Shown: piece by piece, positions 7,436 to 16,293 of the stretch
Numbering within the stretch: position 1 is the first letter of the stretch
How the letters are laid out: every line of letters begins with the position of its first letter
Assembly (NCBI GenBank): GCA_945271245.1
Contig: CALYPF010000017.1
Location: 1 to 36,845, forward strand
DNA length: 36,845 nucleotides
Direction of reading: 5' to 3'
Source: an uncultured Enterobacteriaceae bacterium
GTDB lineage: Bacteria; Pseudomonadota; Gammaproteobacteria; Enterobacterales; Enterobacteriaceae
Made by a program: the position numbers and the translations under genes
Notes under the pieces: generated by a model
Databases searched by the model: none
Seen by the model: only the letters and a program-made list of their open reading frames with translations
Told to the model about the DNA's origin: nothing

Positions 7436-8641
7436 ATGACAACTTTTAACCCCGCCCGCTTCCGCGAGCAATTCCCGGCGCTGGCCGATGCCGGTGTCTA
7501 TCTCGACAGTGCAGCCACGGCGCTAAAACCGCATCCGGTCATTGATGCCTGCGCCCAATTTTACGCCATCAGCTCTGGTAGCGTACATCGCAGCCAGTAC
7601 GGCGCAGCTCGTCTCCTGACGGAGCAGTATGAAGCCGCGCGCGATAAAGTCGCGGCGCTAATAAACGCCCCGGAATCGCGCAGCGTAGTCTGGACACGCG
7701 GCGCTACGGAAGCCATTAACATAGTCGCCCAGTGCTATGCGCGCCCGCGTCTGACGGCAGGCGATGAGATAATCGTCAGCGAAGCCGAACATCACGCCAA
7801 CCTGGTCCCCTGGCTGATAGTCGCGCAGCAAACCGGCGCGCGCGTTGTTAAGCTGCCGCTCAGCGCAGACTATTTACCTGACCTGACCCTACTTCCCGCG
7901 CTGATCAATTCGCGAACCCGTATTTTAGCGATGGGTCAGATGTCCAATGTCACCGGTGGAATGCCCGATCTGGCTTATGCCACCAAGCTGGCGCATGCGG
8001 CAGGCGCGGTGGTGGTGGTTGACGGCGCTCAGGGCGTAGTCCACTGCCCACCGGACGTACAGTTACTGGATATCGATTTTTACGCTTTTTCAGCCCATAA
8101 GTTGTACGGCCCTACGGGGATCGGCGCGCTATGGGGAAAAGCCCACCTTCTGGAAGAAATGACGCCCTGGCTGGGCGGCGGAAAAATGATCGAACGCGTC
8201 TCTTTTGAAGGCTATACGCTACAGCCTATTCCCTATCGTTTTGAAGCGGGGACGCCTAATATCGCGGGCGTAACCGGTCTTAGCGCTGCGCTAAGCTGGC
8301 TTGAAACCGTGAATATTCATCAAGCGGAATCCTGGTGCCAAAGCCTGGCAACGATGGCGGAAAATGCGCTCAAACGCCGTCCCGGTTTTTGCAGCTACCG
8401 CGCTCAGAATGCCAGCCTGCTGGCATTTAATTTCACACATATTCACTATGCGGATATGGCGACTTTGCTGGCGGAATACGGTATCGCGCTTCGCGCCGGG
8501 CAGCACTGTGCACAGCCGCTGCTGGCTGCACTCGGTGTTGAAGGCACGCTGCGCGCCTCTTTCGCGCCGTATAATACTCAGGAAGATGTCGAACAATTTA
8601 TCGATGCGGTTGACCGCGCTCTGGCGTTGTTACAGGACTAA
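7436..8641 (+). CDS. csdA: Cysteine sulfinate desulfinase / cysteine desulfurase CsdA
   Basis: The protein is 401 residues, identical in length to E. coli CsdA. It is a PLP-dependent class V aminotransferase-fold enzyme that takes sulfur (or selenium or sulfinate) from cysteine derivatives. The PLP lysine is Lys222 in Ser-Ala-His-Lys-Leu-Tyr-Gly-Pro-Thr-Gly. The persulfide cysteine is Cys358 in Arg-Ala-Gly-Gln-His-Cys-Ala-Gln-Pro. The His of Glu-Ala-Glu-His-His-Ala-Asn, which stacks on PLP, is present. csdE follows after 4 bp, so the two are cotranscribed. The acceptor-side enzyme TcdA is encoded convergently next door. Confidence 0.97.
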   Translation: MTTFNPARFREQFPALADAGVYLDSAATALKPHPVIDACAQFYAISSGSVHRSQYGAARLLTEQYEAARDKVAALINAPESRSVVWTRGATEAINIVAQCYARPRLTAGDEIIVSEAEHHANLVPWLIVAQQTGARVVKLPLSADYLPDLTLLPALINSRTRILAMGQMSNVTGGMPDLAYATKLAHAAGAVVVVDGAQGVVHCPPDVQLLDIDFYAFSAHKLYGPTGIGALWGKAHLLEEMTPWLGGGKMIERVSFEGYTLQPIPYRFEAGTPNIAGVTGLSAALSWLETVNIHQAESWCQSLATMAENALKRRPGFCSYRAQNASLLAFNFTHIHYADMATLLAEYGIALRAGQHCAQPLLAALGVEGTLRASFAPYNTQEDVEQFIDAVDRALALLQD

Positions 8642-8645
8642 ATGA

Positions 8646-9074
8646 ATGAGCAGCGAACATCCTTTTGGAACCACGATTACCGCAGATAGCCTGCGCGCTA
8701 TTTTTCAGCCGCTTCAGCAGTGGGAAGAAAAATATCGCCAGTTAATACTGCTCGGGAAAAAATTGCCGGTTCTTGATGAGACATTTAAAACACAGGAAAG
8801 TGAAATATCCGGCTGTGAAAACCGCGTCTGGTTAGGCTATCGTGTCGCCGCCAACGGCGCATTGCACTTTTTCGGCGACAGCGAGGGCCGTATTGTACGC
8901 GGTTTGCTGGCCGTGTTACTGACGGCAGTAGAAGGGAAAAGTGCGGCCGAACTACGAGCGATGAACCCGCTGGCGCTGTTCGATGAGTTAGGGTTGAGTA
9001 TGCAGCTAAGCGCTTCGCGCAGTCAGGGTCTGGCGGCGCTTGCAGAGGTGGTTAACCACGCTGCAGGCGGCTAG
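8646..9074 (+). CDS. csdE: Sulfur acceptor protein CsdE
   Basis: This 142-residue SufE-like protein is slightly shorter than E. coli CsdE (147). The acceptor cysteine is Cys57 in [10 protein letters not shown], followed by [13 protein letters not shown]. It accepts persulfide sulfur from CsdA and interacts with TcdA in E. coli. The chosen ATG is four bases after the csdA stop. An ATG four bases earlier is in another frame. The C-terminus lacks the last few residues of the E. coli protein, with no sign of damage. Confidence 0.95.
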   Translation: MSSEHPFGTTITADSLRAIFQPLQQWEEKYRQLILLGKKLPVLDETFKTQESEISGCENRVWLGYRVAANGALHFFGDSEGRIVRGLLAVLLTAVEGKSAAELRAMNPLALFDELGLSMQLSASRSQGLAALAEVVNHAAGG

Positions 9075-9081
9075 CACAGTG

Positions 9082-9103
9082 AAAAATTTGGCCCGGGCCA
9101 AAT
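9082..9103 (-). terminator. Probable tcdA terminator built on an 18-bp perfect palindrome
   Basis: Positions 9086-9103 read ATTTGGCCCGGGCCAAAT, a perfect palindrome in the gap between the convergent csdE and tcdA. On the minus strand it is followed by a run of T (9086-9082). This makes it a Rho-independent terminator for tcdA. The plus-strand side has only a broken T tract. Confidence 0.6.
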
Positions 9104-9155
9104 ATATCAAGATAGCAAAACGCCTGATGCCCGTCGGGCGCTTCACATCCCAACA

Positions 9156-9965
9156 TCAATGCCGCTCGCGTTCCGCTTTCGCCAGCATTTTCTTCAGCAC
9201 GTGCGACACCGCGACAAAACCGAAACTGGCGGTCACCATGGTTGCCGCGCCAAACCCGGACGCACAGTCCATTCGCTTTGGCCCTTCCGCGCTCTGCTTT
9301 GCAGCACACACTGAGCCATCTGCCTGGGGGTACACCAGCGGCTCGGTTGAAAACACGCAGTCAACGCCCAGTTTACCTTTACTGTTCTTCGCCACGCCGA
9401 AATCGTGCTTTAATCGTTCGCGCAGCTTCGCCGCCAGCGGATCCTGAATCGTTTTCGCTAAATCGGCGACCTGAATTTGCGTAGGATCCTTCTGCCCTCC
9501 TGCTCCACCGGTAGTCACTAGCGGAATTTTATGCCGCCGACACCACGCAATTAGCGCGGCTTTAGGACGCACGCTATCTATAGCGTCAATGACATAGCTA
9601 TACGGCTGCTGCATCATCTGCGCGACATTTTCTATGGTAACGAAATCGTCGATAACTGTTACCCGACATTCTGGATTAATCTGGCTAATCCGGGCTGCCA
9701 TCACTTCCCCTTTTGCCTGACCAATGGTATCGCGCAGCGCATGGATTTGACGGTTAGTATTCGTAACGCAAACATCGTCCATATCAATAAGCGTAATTGC
9801 ACCAATGCCGGTACGAGCCAGCGCCTCAGCGGCCCAGCTACCCACCCCACCAATACCCACCACACACACGTGCGCCGCAGCAAAAAGGGTGAGTGCATCC
9901 TGCCCGTATAAACGGGCCGTACCGCCAAAGCGCTGCCGCCAGGCATCAGAAAGGGTTACTGACAT
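9156..9965 (-). CDS. tcdA: tRNA threonylcarbamoyladenosine dehydratase TcdA (CsdL)
   Basis: This 269-residue E1-like adenylating enzyme shows the Rossmann motif Val-Gly-Ile-Gly-Gly-Val-Gly-Ser-Trp, then Leu-Ile-Asp-Met-Asp-Asp-Val, Thr-Asn-Arg-Gln, Asp-Ala-Ile-Asp-Ser-Val-Arg-Pro-Lys, and Val-Thr-Thr-Gly-Gly-Ala-Gly-Gly. TcdA uses ATP to dehydrate t6A at position 37 of ANN-decoding tRNAs to the cyclic ct6A form; CsdA and CsdE support it. The start at 9965 (Met-Ser-Val) follows GAGGTTTTGTTC; 11 upstream in-frame codons are not conserved. It is transcribed toward csdE, ends at the palindromic terminator, and lies 70 bp after mltA on the same strand. Confidence 0.96.
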   Translation of the reverse strand: MSVTLSDAWRQRFGGTARLYGQDALTLFAAAHVCVVGIGGVGSWAAEALARTGIGAITLIDMDDVCVTNTNRQIHALRDTIGQAKGEVMAARISQINPECRVTVIDDFVTIENVAQMMQQPYSYVIDAIDSVRPKAALIAWCRRHKIPLVTTGGAGGQKDPTQIQVADLAKTIQDPLAAKLRERLKHDFGVAKNSKGKLGVDCVFSTEPLVYPQADGSVCAAKQSAEGPKRMDCASGFGAATMVTASFGFVAVSHVLKKMLAKAERERH

Positions 9966-9975
9966 GAACAAAACC

Positions 9976-10011
9976 TCAAAAAAGAAAAAGCGGGCCAATT
10001 ATAGCGCCCGC
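9976..10011 (-). terminator. mltA Rho-independent terminator
   Basis: On the minus strand, GCGGGC (10011-10006) pairs with GCCCGC (9995-9990) across a 10-base loop, followed by TTTTTCTTTTTT. It lies between mltA and tcdA and separates their transcription. Confidence 0.75.
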
Positions 10012-10035
10012 CTCAGAGAAACAGAACGATGAAGA

Positions 10036-11136
10036 TTAGCCGCTAAAAAGAGAGTTCCCGGCACCGGGCGCCGTTTTAAGTACCCAAACGCGCCCATAAT
10101 GATTGTACCACCCGGCGCGATGCCCAGCCTCGGCACCGATCCCCTGGTATATATCAAAGTGCTGCCCCTTAATCGCCCCACCGACGTCAAGCGCCACCAT
10201 AACACGCAGCTCATACTGCCCGTTAAATTTGCCGTTATTATCTAAAAGCGGTACCTCAGCAAGCAGCGTCGTCCCCGGTGGAATGATACTGCGATCGGCG
10301 GCAACGGATGCGCGCTCAACCAGCGGTACAGCGCTGGCACCCTTCACCGGTGCGAACGACTCGGGCTTAAAGAAAACAAAAGAAGGATTTTGTTCAAGCA
10401 GTTCGCGAACTTCATATTCGCTGTGCGTTGCGGCCCAGTGGCGGATGGCCTGCATCGACATATCTTCGCGCTTCACTTCCCCACGATCGATAAGCACCTT
10501 GCCGATGCTGCGATACGCATGCCCGTTTTTGCCTGCATAGCCAAAAAACACCAGCGGTGAGCCGTCGCCAAAATCCACATAGCCGCTCCCCTGCACATCC
10601 ATAATAAAATTATCAATCAGCGAATTGCTATAACCCAGCACGTAGCTTTCACTCAGCGCTCCCGCATAAATATCTGCCCGAGAAGGCAAACGCCCACGCT
10701 TCGGCGGCATACGATAAAGGGGGTATTGGAACGCGCCCTGTCGGGTATGACGCGCCTGAATGACCGGCGTATAGTATCCGGTAAATTGCACGTTTCCGTA
10801 ATCATCTGTGCCTTCCATTTGCCAGGCATCCAGCCCGAAGCGCGCCAGCGTGCGTGTATCTCCCCCCGAGCGCAGCCACTCCTCTACCGCGCTGAAAACC
10901 GCACTCTGATTTTGATACATACGCGGTGAGGCATTGCGAATTTCACCGATCTGATGAGTGAAATCACCGGCGTTGTTCGGCGCGCCAACCGCATCGGGTT
11001 GATTAACCAGCGAGAAAGGTTGTTTAAACTTGCCGTCTTTATACTGCTGGCCCCGATCGGTGGGTTTAGAGCTACAGGCAGCCAGCATCACCAGCACGGC
11101 GCTTGTTAAGATTGTTCTGACCCAGGTTCCTTTCAT
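10036..11136 (-). CDS. mltA: Membrane-bound lytic murein transglycosylase A (MltA)
   Basis: This 366-residue outer-membrane lipoprotein has lipobox Leu-Ala-Ala-Cys with Cys21, followed by Ser-Ser-Lys-Pro-Thr-Asp-Arg-Gly-Gln-Gln-Tyr. The MltA core (Gln-Phe-Thr-Gly-Tyr-Tyr-Thr-Pro-Val, Asp-Val-Gln-Gly-Ser-Gly) is followed by a 3D-type domain with Ala-Leu-Asp-Val-Gly-Gly-Ala-Ile-Lys-Gly-Gln-His-Phe-Asp, which supplies the catalytic aspartate. It cleaves glycan strands to 1,6-anhydro-muropeptides. The start at 11136 is the family start; 14 codons of upstream open frame are not part of it. Length is one residue more than E. coli. AmiC, another murein hydrolase, lies beyond the two tRNAs. Confidence 0.96.
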   Translation of the reverse strand: MKGTWVRTILTSAVLVMLAACSSKPTDRGQQYKDGKFKQPFSLVNQPDAVGAPNNAGDFTHQIGEIRNASPRMYQNQSAVFSAVEEWLRSGGDTRTLARFGLDAWQMEGTDDYGNVQFTGYYTPVIQARHTRQGAFQYPLYRMPPKRGRLPSRADIYAGALSESYVLGYSNSLIDNFIMDVQGSGYVDFGDGSPLVFFGYAGKNGHAYRSIGKVLIDRGEVKREDMSMQAIRHWAATHSEYEVRELLEQNPSFVFFKPESFAPVKGASAVPLVERASVAADRSIIPPGTTLLAEVPLLDNNGKFNGQYELRVMVALDVGGAIKGQHFDIYQGIGAEAGHRAGWYNHYGRVWVLKTAPGAGNSLFSG

Positions 11137-11306
11137 TACATTCTCTTTATTAATAGTTACCGCAGCATGCTTCAGCAAGATAGCAAACGCGACTTGTGAT
11201 GGAAATGCGTAAGCCAGTTACAGCCTATTAACGTACAGAAAAAAAGCGCTCCTGGGGGTTATTTAAGCAAACGCAAAGGAAAACCCGCAGTTCCTTCAGA
11301 AAAGGG

Positions 11307-11334
11307 TTGCATCAATGCGTCAGGAGAGTATATT
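11307..11334 (+). promoter_or_regulatory. Promoter of the initiator tRNA operon
   Basis: TTGCAT (11307-11312) and TATATT (11329-11334) have a 16-bp spacer. The following GCGC gives the GC-rich discriminator usual for stringently controlled stable-RNA promoters. The first tRNA starts at 11348. Confidence 0.6.
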
Positions 11335-11347
11335 GCGCATCCACGGA

Positions 11348-11424
<77 letters not shown>

Positions 11425-11466
11425 ATTAAGCGCATTAGCGCGAACAATATAAGCAGTAATGACGGA

Positions 11467-11543
<77 letters not shown>

Positions 11544-11557
11544 ACGTCAACAACAGG

Positions 11558-11578
11558 CACCCCATCGGGTGTTTTTTT
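11558..11578 (+). terminator. tRNA-fMet operon terminator
   Basis: The stem CACCC / GGGTG (11558-11562 with 11567-11571) has a four-base loop and is followed by seven T, directly after the second tRNA. Confidence 0.85.
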
Positions 11579-11636
11579 GTTCTTGCGCCCGTTATTTCCC
11601 GGCCATCGGCGCTTCCCTGCGCCGCATATATTCTCT

Positions 11637-12884
11637 TTAACTTCTACGTACGCGCGCGGCGCCGCTGGCAAAATAGGCTTTTATTCCTTTTAATATTGAT
11701 TCCGCCACCTGCTGCTGAAACGCGGCGGTACGCAGCTTGCGCTCTTCTTCTACGTTACTAATAAACGCAGTTTCAACAAGAATAGACGGTATCTCCGGCG
11801 CTTTCAGCACCGCAAAACCAGCCTGCTCGACGCTGTCTTTATGCAGGCGATTAATCCCACCCATATGATCCAAAACCGCTTTGCCAAACTTTAGGCTATC
11901 GGTGATAGTCAGCGACTGAACCATATCGAACATCGTGTGATCCAAATAGCGATCCCCGCTGCGGCTCACACCGCCGATAAGATCCGACGCGTTCTGCGTC
12001 TTCGCTAAATACCGGGCGGCGGTACTGGTCGCTCCTTTAGTGGACAACGCGAACACGGACGAGCCGTGCGCTGAACGATCGGAAAACGCATCCGCGTGAA
12101 TGGATACAAACAGATCGACACGCTGCTTGCGCGCTTTTGCAACCCGCACTCCGAGAGGAATAAAAACATCTTCATTGCGCGTCATGTAAGCCTGCATATT
12201 CGGCTCTTGCTCAATAAGCGCTTTTAGGCGGCGGCCAATTTTCAGCACCACGTCTTTTTCATGGGTTTTATATTTGCCCGTCGCGCCAGGATCCTCACCG
12301 CCGTGACCGGGGTCTATCATAATACTGATTGGCCGGTCGCGCCCGGCTTTGCCCGGCTTAGGCCCTTGTTCAGCCTGAGGAATTTTATCCAGCGACCCCT
12401 TATTATAATCTTCCAGCAGAGCCAATAATGGGTCTTTCTCACTGTCGCTATTCGCAGGATACAAATCCATCACCAGGCGTTCTTTGAATTCAGCAACGGG
12501 TTTGAGCGCAAACAAATGCGGTGCGACATCCTGCTTCAACTCAAATACCAGGCGCAGCGTCTGCGGGCTAAATTGCCCGACCCGAGCCGATTTAATGTAC
12601 GGATCGTCCGGATGGACAAGATTTCCCAATTTCTTTAACACGGAATTTAACTGTACGCCGTCAATATCCACCACCAGCCGCGCGGGGTTACTTAACGCAA
12701 ACTGTCGATACTTAAGCTGATGCGTGGATTCCAGCGTAACGCGCGTGTAGGTTGACGCAGGCCATACGCGCACAGCAATAATTTGGCTATCCGCGGCCAG
12801 ACCAAGCGGGCTGACGCTTAATAACCACATGGCCCCCGCTCCCTGCAACAAACGGCGACGGCTAAACGAACTGGCTTCCGACAT
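11637..12884 (-). CDS. amiC: N-acetylmuramoyl-L-alanine amidase AmiC
   Basis: The protein is 415 residues (417 in E. coli). The N-terminus has a twin-arginine signal, Ser-Arg-Arg-Arg-Leu-Leu-Gln, with a hydrophobic stretch and Leu-Ala-Ala, so it is exported folded by Tat. An AMIN domain (about 35-140) targets it to the division septum. The zinc amidase domain (about 185-405) shows [21 protein letters not shown] and Ile-Leu-Val-Glu-Thr-Ala-Phe-Ile, giving the His/Glu/His ligands and catalytic Glu. It splits septal peptidoglycan and is activated by NlpD. An open frame 35 codons longer exists, but the ATG at 12884 follows GGGAG and starts the Tat signal. Confidence 0.96.
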   Translation of the reverse strand: MSEASSFSRRRLLQGAGAMWLLSVSPLGLAADSQIIAVRVWPASTYTRVTLESTHQLKYRQFALSNPARLVVDIDGVQLNSVLKKLGNLVHPDDPYIKSARVGQFSPQTLRLVFELKQDVAPHLFALKPVAEFKERLVMDLYPANSDSEKDPLLALLEDYNKGSLDKIPQAEQGPKPGKAGRDRPISIMIDPGHGGEDPGATGKYKTHEKDVVLKIGRRLKALIEQEPNMQAYMTRNEDVFIPLGVRVAKARKQRVDLFVSIHADAFSDRSAHGSSVFALSTKGATSTAARYLAKTQNASDLIGGVSRSGDRYLDHTMFDMVQSLTITDSLKFGKAVLDHMGGINRLHKDSVEQAGFAVLKAPEIPSILVETAFISNVEEERKLRTAAFQQQVAESILKGIKAYFASGAARVRRS

Positions 12885-13048
12885 GCTTCTCCCGAGGAAA
12901 CGATAAGAAATAACAATAATAACTTCAGAATAGCGACCGAAAACTTTAACCAAAGCCGGGCACACTGTCACCCGCAAAAGGGTAAACATCCAATAATGTG
13001 TGGAAAAAAACGTGTTAATAATACGTTAAACATGATGAAAACTTTCGC

Positions 13049-13077
13049 TTGCACCCACCCCTAAAAAAGAATAAAAA
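13049..13077 (+). promoter_or_regulatory. Candidate argA promoter
   Basis: TTGCAC (13049-13054) and TAAAAA (13072-13077) are spaced by 17 bp. The -10 lies inside the first ARG box, the expected layout for repression by ArgR. The -10 is a weak match, so the exact hexamer is uncertain. Confidence 0.4.
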
Positions 13078-13102
13078 TACAAATATTATGAATATTAATT
13101 CA
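13068..13102 (+). promoter_or_regulatory. Tandem ARG boxes (ArgR operator) of argA
   Basis: Box 2 at 13089-13102 reads TGAATATTAATTCA, a perfect fit to the ArgR core consensus TGAAT-wwww-ATTCA. Box 1 at 13068-13081 reads AGAATAAAAATACA, with two differences. The cores are offset by exactly 21 bp, the canonical two-turn arrangement for one ArgR hexamer binding a pair of boxes. They lie just before argA, the first committed enzyme of arginine synthesis. Confidence 0.88.
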
Positions 13103-13115
13103 ACAGGCACGCATC

Positions 13116-14444
13116 ATGCTGGAGAGAAATACCGAGCTAGTAGAGGGTTTTCGCCATTCAGTCCCTTATATCAACGCTCATCGAGGCAAAACCTTCGTTA
13201 TCATGTTAAGCGGTGAAGCCATAGAGCATGAAAATCTATCATCAATCATTAGCGATATAGGATTATTACATAGCCTCGGCATCCGCCTTGTCGTGGTTTA
13301 CGGCGCTCGCCCGCAAATCGACGCTAACCTGGCGGCGCACGGCTATAATCCTGTTTACCATAAACACACGCGGGTTACGGATGGCAAAACCCTGGAGCTT
13401 GTCAAACAGGCGGCGGGATTATTGCAGCTAGAAATTACGGCGCGTCTCTCAATGAGCCTGGGCAACACACCGCTGCAGGGAGCGCATATTAATGTAGTCA
13501 GCGGCAATTTCATTATCGCTCAGCCCTTAGGCGTGGACGACGGCGTGGATTACTGCCACAGCGGACGCATACGTCGTATCGATGAAGACGCTATCGCTCG
13601 TCAACTGAATAATGGCGCCATCGTTCTAGCCGGCCCTGTCGCCGTTTCCGTTACTGGCGAAAGCTTTAATCTAACTTCTGAAGAAATCGCCACCCAGCTT
13701 GCCATTAAACTTCGCGCAGAAAAAATGATTGGGTTCTGTTCCTCTCAGGGCGTTACCGACAGCGACGGACGTATACTCCCCGAACTTTTTCCCAATGACG
13801 CCCAGCAGCATGTCACTCGGCGTGAGGCCGAAGGCGATTACCACTCTGGCACCGTGCGTATGTTACGGGGTGCCATTAAAGCCTGCCGCAGCGGCGTCAG
13901 ACGCTGCCACTTAATAAGTTACCGTGAGAACGGCGCACTGCTTCAGGAACTGTTTTCCCGGGATGGCATCGGTACCCAAATCGTGATGGAGAGCGCGGAG
14001 CAAATTCGCCGGGCAACCATCAATGATATCGGTGGAATACTGGCGTTAATCCGTCCTCTGGAACAGCAGGGCATTCTGGTACGCCGCTCGCGCGAACAGC
14101 TGGAAATGGAAATTGATAACTTTACTATTATTCAGCGCGATGGCATGACAATTGCCTGCGCGGCGCTTTATCCTTTTAGTAGTGAAAAAATTGGCGAAAT
14201 GGCCTGCGTCGCGGTGCATCCGGATTATCGAAGCTCCTCACGCGGCGAACTTTTGCTAGAGCGTATCGCCGCCCAGGCAAGAAACCAGGGCCTGGAGCGC
14301 TTGTTTGTACTCACTACGCGTAGCATCCACTGGTTCCAGGAACGCGGCTTCGCGCCGGTAGAGATTGATTTACTGCCGGACAGCAAAAAACGGCTCTATA
14401 ACTACCAGCGTCGCTCTAAAATCCTGATGGCTAATCTGAACTAA
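13116..14444 (+). CDS. argA: N-acetylglutamate synthase ArgA
   Basis: The protein is 442 residues (443 in E. coli). Residues about 20-285 form an amino-acid-kinase fold with Val-Val-Tyr-Gly-Ala-Arg-Pro-Gln-Ile and Cys-His-Ser-Gly-Arg-Ile-Arg, which binds the feedback inhibitor arginine. Residues about 295-435 form the GNAT acetyltransferase with [13 protein letters not shown]. It makes N-acetylglutamate from acetyl-CoA and glutamate, the first step to arginine. Expression should be repressed by ArgR through the boxes upstream. The 3' end overlaps the convergent recD by 14 bp. Confidence 0.97.
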   Translation: MLERNTELVEGFRHSVPYINAHRGKTFVIMLSGEAIEHENLSSIISDIGLLHSLGIRLVVVYGARPQIDANLAAHGYNPVYHKHTRVTDGKTLELVKQAAGLLQLEITARLSMSLGNTPLQGAHINVVSGNFIIAQPLGVDDGVDYCHSGRIRRIDEDAIARQLNNGAIVLAGPVAVSVTGESFNLTSEEIATQLAIKLRAEKMIGFCSSQGVTDSDGRILPELFPNDAQQHVTRREAEGDYHSGTVRMLRGAIKACRSGVRRCHLISYRENGALLQELFSRDGIGTQIVMESAEQIRRATINDIGGILALIRPLEQQGILVRRSREQLEMEIDNFTIIQRDGMTIACAALYPFSSEKIGEMACVAVHPDYRSSSRGELLLERIAAQARNQGLERLFVLTTRSIHWFQERGFAPVEIDLLPDSKKRLYNYQRRSKILMANLN

Positions 14445-16293
14445 TTTCGGCGCTGGCAAACGTATTGAGTAAACCGCTGCGCCGTTCGGTACGCGTGTTA
14501 ATCGCCTGTTTTAATACGCTGGCATCAGCGTACAGGGCCAAAAACGCGCGCGCGCGCGTAATCGCGGTATACACTAACTCGCGGGTGAGCGGCGCAGCGA
14601 AGCGATCGGGAAGGACCAGCGCAACGCTCTCAAACTCCGAGCCCTGAGATTTATGCACCGTCATTGCCCATGCGGTCTCATGCTCGGGCATCCGCCCCGG
14701 CGGCACGGACTTTAAGGTACCGTCAGGCATTTGAAACCACACGCGCAATCCTGACTCATCGCGCAGAACAATACCGACATCGCCGTTAAACAACCCGAGC
14801 GCGCTTTCGTTTCGGGAAATCATCACTGGCCGCCCGTGATACCAGCGTCCGGCCAGTTCACCAGGCGCAATATGCCCGTGCCGGGCCAGCAATTGCTCAA
14901 CGCGCCGGTTCAGCCCCGCAACGCCGAACGGCCCGGCGCGCAGCGCGCATAAAAGCTGGAATTCGTTAAAGGCTTCCAGTCGCTCATCCGGCGTCGCACC
15001 TGGAGACTTCAATGCAGCAAGATAGCGGGCGTAGCCTTTAAGCGTGTCGGCAAGCGCCGCTGCATAATCGTCTCGCGAACGCAGGGGGTGATAAACGATA
15101 TCTGCATAATCGCCATTCAGCGCAGTCATTGCCATAGGGACATCACCACGATTAACCGCCACCGCCAGTTGACCAATCCCTGACGTTCCATCAAAGCGAT
15201 AGCTCTTTTGCAGCAAGCACAGTGCGTCGCATAGCATCGGCATCTGCTCGCACTCACCGGCCGACACAGGATTGCCGGTCAAATCACTCAATTCTGCGGC
15301 CCGCTCCGGGCTGAAGCCAAAGCGCAGAAAGTGGCAAATATCGCCTAACACCGCGCCCGCTTCTACGGATGCAAGCTGATCGCGATCGCCCAGAAAAATA
15401 ACGCGCGCATGAGCGGGCAACGCGGCTACAAGCCGCGCCATCATCAGGAGATCCACCATAGAGGCTTCGTCCACCACCAGAACATCCAGATGCAGCGGGT
15501 TATCCGCGTGATAGCGAACCTGCTGGCTCCCTGGCTGTACGCCAAGCAGGCGGTGCAGCGTCGTTGCTTCCTCAGGTAACAGCATTTTCTGCTGTGGGGA
15601 AAGCGACAAATGACTCAGGGCTTTTCCCAAAGATTCCGTTAATCGTGCCGCAGCCTTGCCCGTCGGCGCGGCCAAGCGAATACGCAGGCGCTCCGGGGTT
15701 TCAAGCTGAATAAGCGCGGTCAGCAGTTTTGCTACCGTGGTGGTTTTCCCGGTTCCCGGGCCGCCAGATATCACTGAGATTCGCCGCGTGAGTGCAACCG
15801 CTGCGGCAACTTTTTGCCAGTTAACCTCCGATTCACCCGAGCCAAAGAGCGCATCCAGCACCGCATGTAACCGCGTGGCGTCCTGCGCTATCCGGCGATT
15901 CTCCTGTAAAAAAAATGCCGCAACCCGGCGCTCATTGTAAAACATGCGATTCAAATAGAGACAATTGTCAGCCAGCTTTAGCGGCGTCGCCGCCGCACCG
16001 TCATCGCTAACGGCCTGTGACGCAAGAAGCGCATCGTGCCAGCCTCCAGAAGGCGCCGCATAGTCAAATAGCGCCTGCGCGAGGCCAGCGTGGCGCGCCG
16101 GGAAGGCCATCTCGGGCGTTAAACGGTCTAAGGGCAGGCAGACATGCCCTTCTCCGGTATCCCGGCTTAACAGCGCCGCCGCTAGCTGCGCCGCAGGAGC
16201 GTTTTCCTCCACCAGCATGGTAGCGAAACGCGCATCCAGCGGACGCAAGAGCTTTAGTGCTACCGCCTGCTGCAGTAACTCAGCCATCTTCAT
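14431..16293 (-). CDS. recD: RecBCD enzyme subunit RecD (5'-3' helicase)
   Basis: This 620-residue superfamily 1B helicase is slightly longer than E. coli RecD (608). Walker A is [11 protein letters not shown] with Lys183. Also visible are [18 protein letters not shown] (Walker B), [10 protein letters not shown], and [10 protein letters not shown]. It unwinds the 5'-ended strand and is needed for nuclease activity of the holoenzyme. The ATG overlaps the recB stop as ATGA, which fixes the start and implies coupling. The N-terminal domain that contacts RecC diverges from E. coli. Confidence 0.96.
   Translation of the reverse strand: MKMAELLQQAVALKLLRPLDARFATMLVEENAPAAQLAAALLSRDTGEGHVCLPLDRLTPEMAFPARHAGLAQALFDYAAPSGGWHDALLASQAVSDDGAAATPLKLADNCLYLNRMFYNERRVAAFFLQENRRIAQDATRLHAVLDALFGSGESEVNWQKVAAAVALTRRISVISGGPGTGKTTTVAKLLTALIQLETPERLRIRLAAPTGKAAARLTESLGKALSHLSLSPQQKMLLPEEATTLHRLLGVQPGSQQVRYHADNPLHLDVLVVDEASMVDLLMMARLVAALPAHARVIFLGDRDQLASVEAGAVLGDICHFLRFGFSPERAAELSDLTGNPVSAGECEQMPMLCDALCLLQKSYRFDGTSGIGQLAVAVNRGDVPMAMTALNGDYADIVYHPLRSRDDYAAALADTLKGYARYLAALKSPGATPDERLEAFNEFQLLCALRAGPFGVAGLNRRVEQLLARHGHIAPGELAGRWYHGRPVMISRNESALGLFNGDVGIVLRDESGLRVWFQMPDGTLKSVPPGRMPEHETAWAMTVHKSQGSEFESVALVLPDRFAAPLTRELVYTAITRARAFLALYADASVLKQAINTRTERRSGLLNTFASAEISSD

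Noticed and set aside
9129..9139. GCCCGTCGGGC hairpin between csdE and tcdA as a csdE terminator
   Set aside because: The stem is four base pairs and no T tract follows on the plus strand.
13729..13914. Internal frames inside argA, recB, ptrA, recC and ptsP on both strands
   Set aside because: These are shadows of well-supported long genes, with no start signals or similarity.
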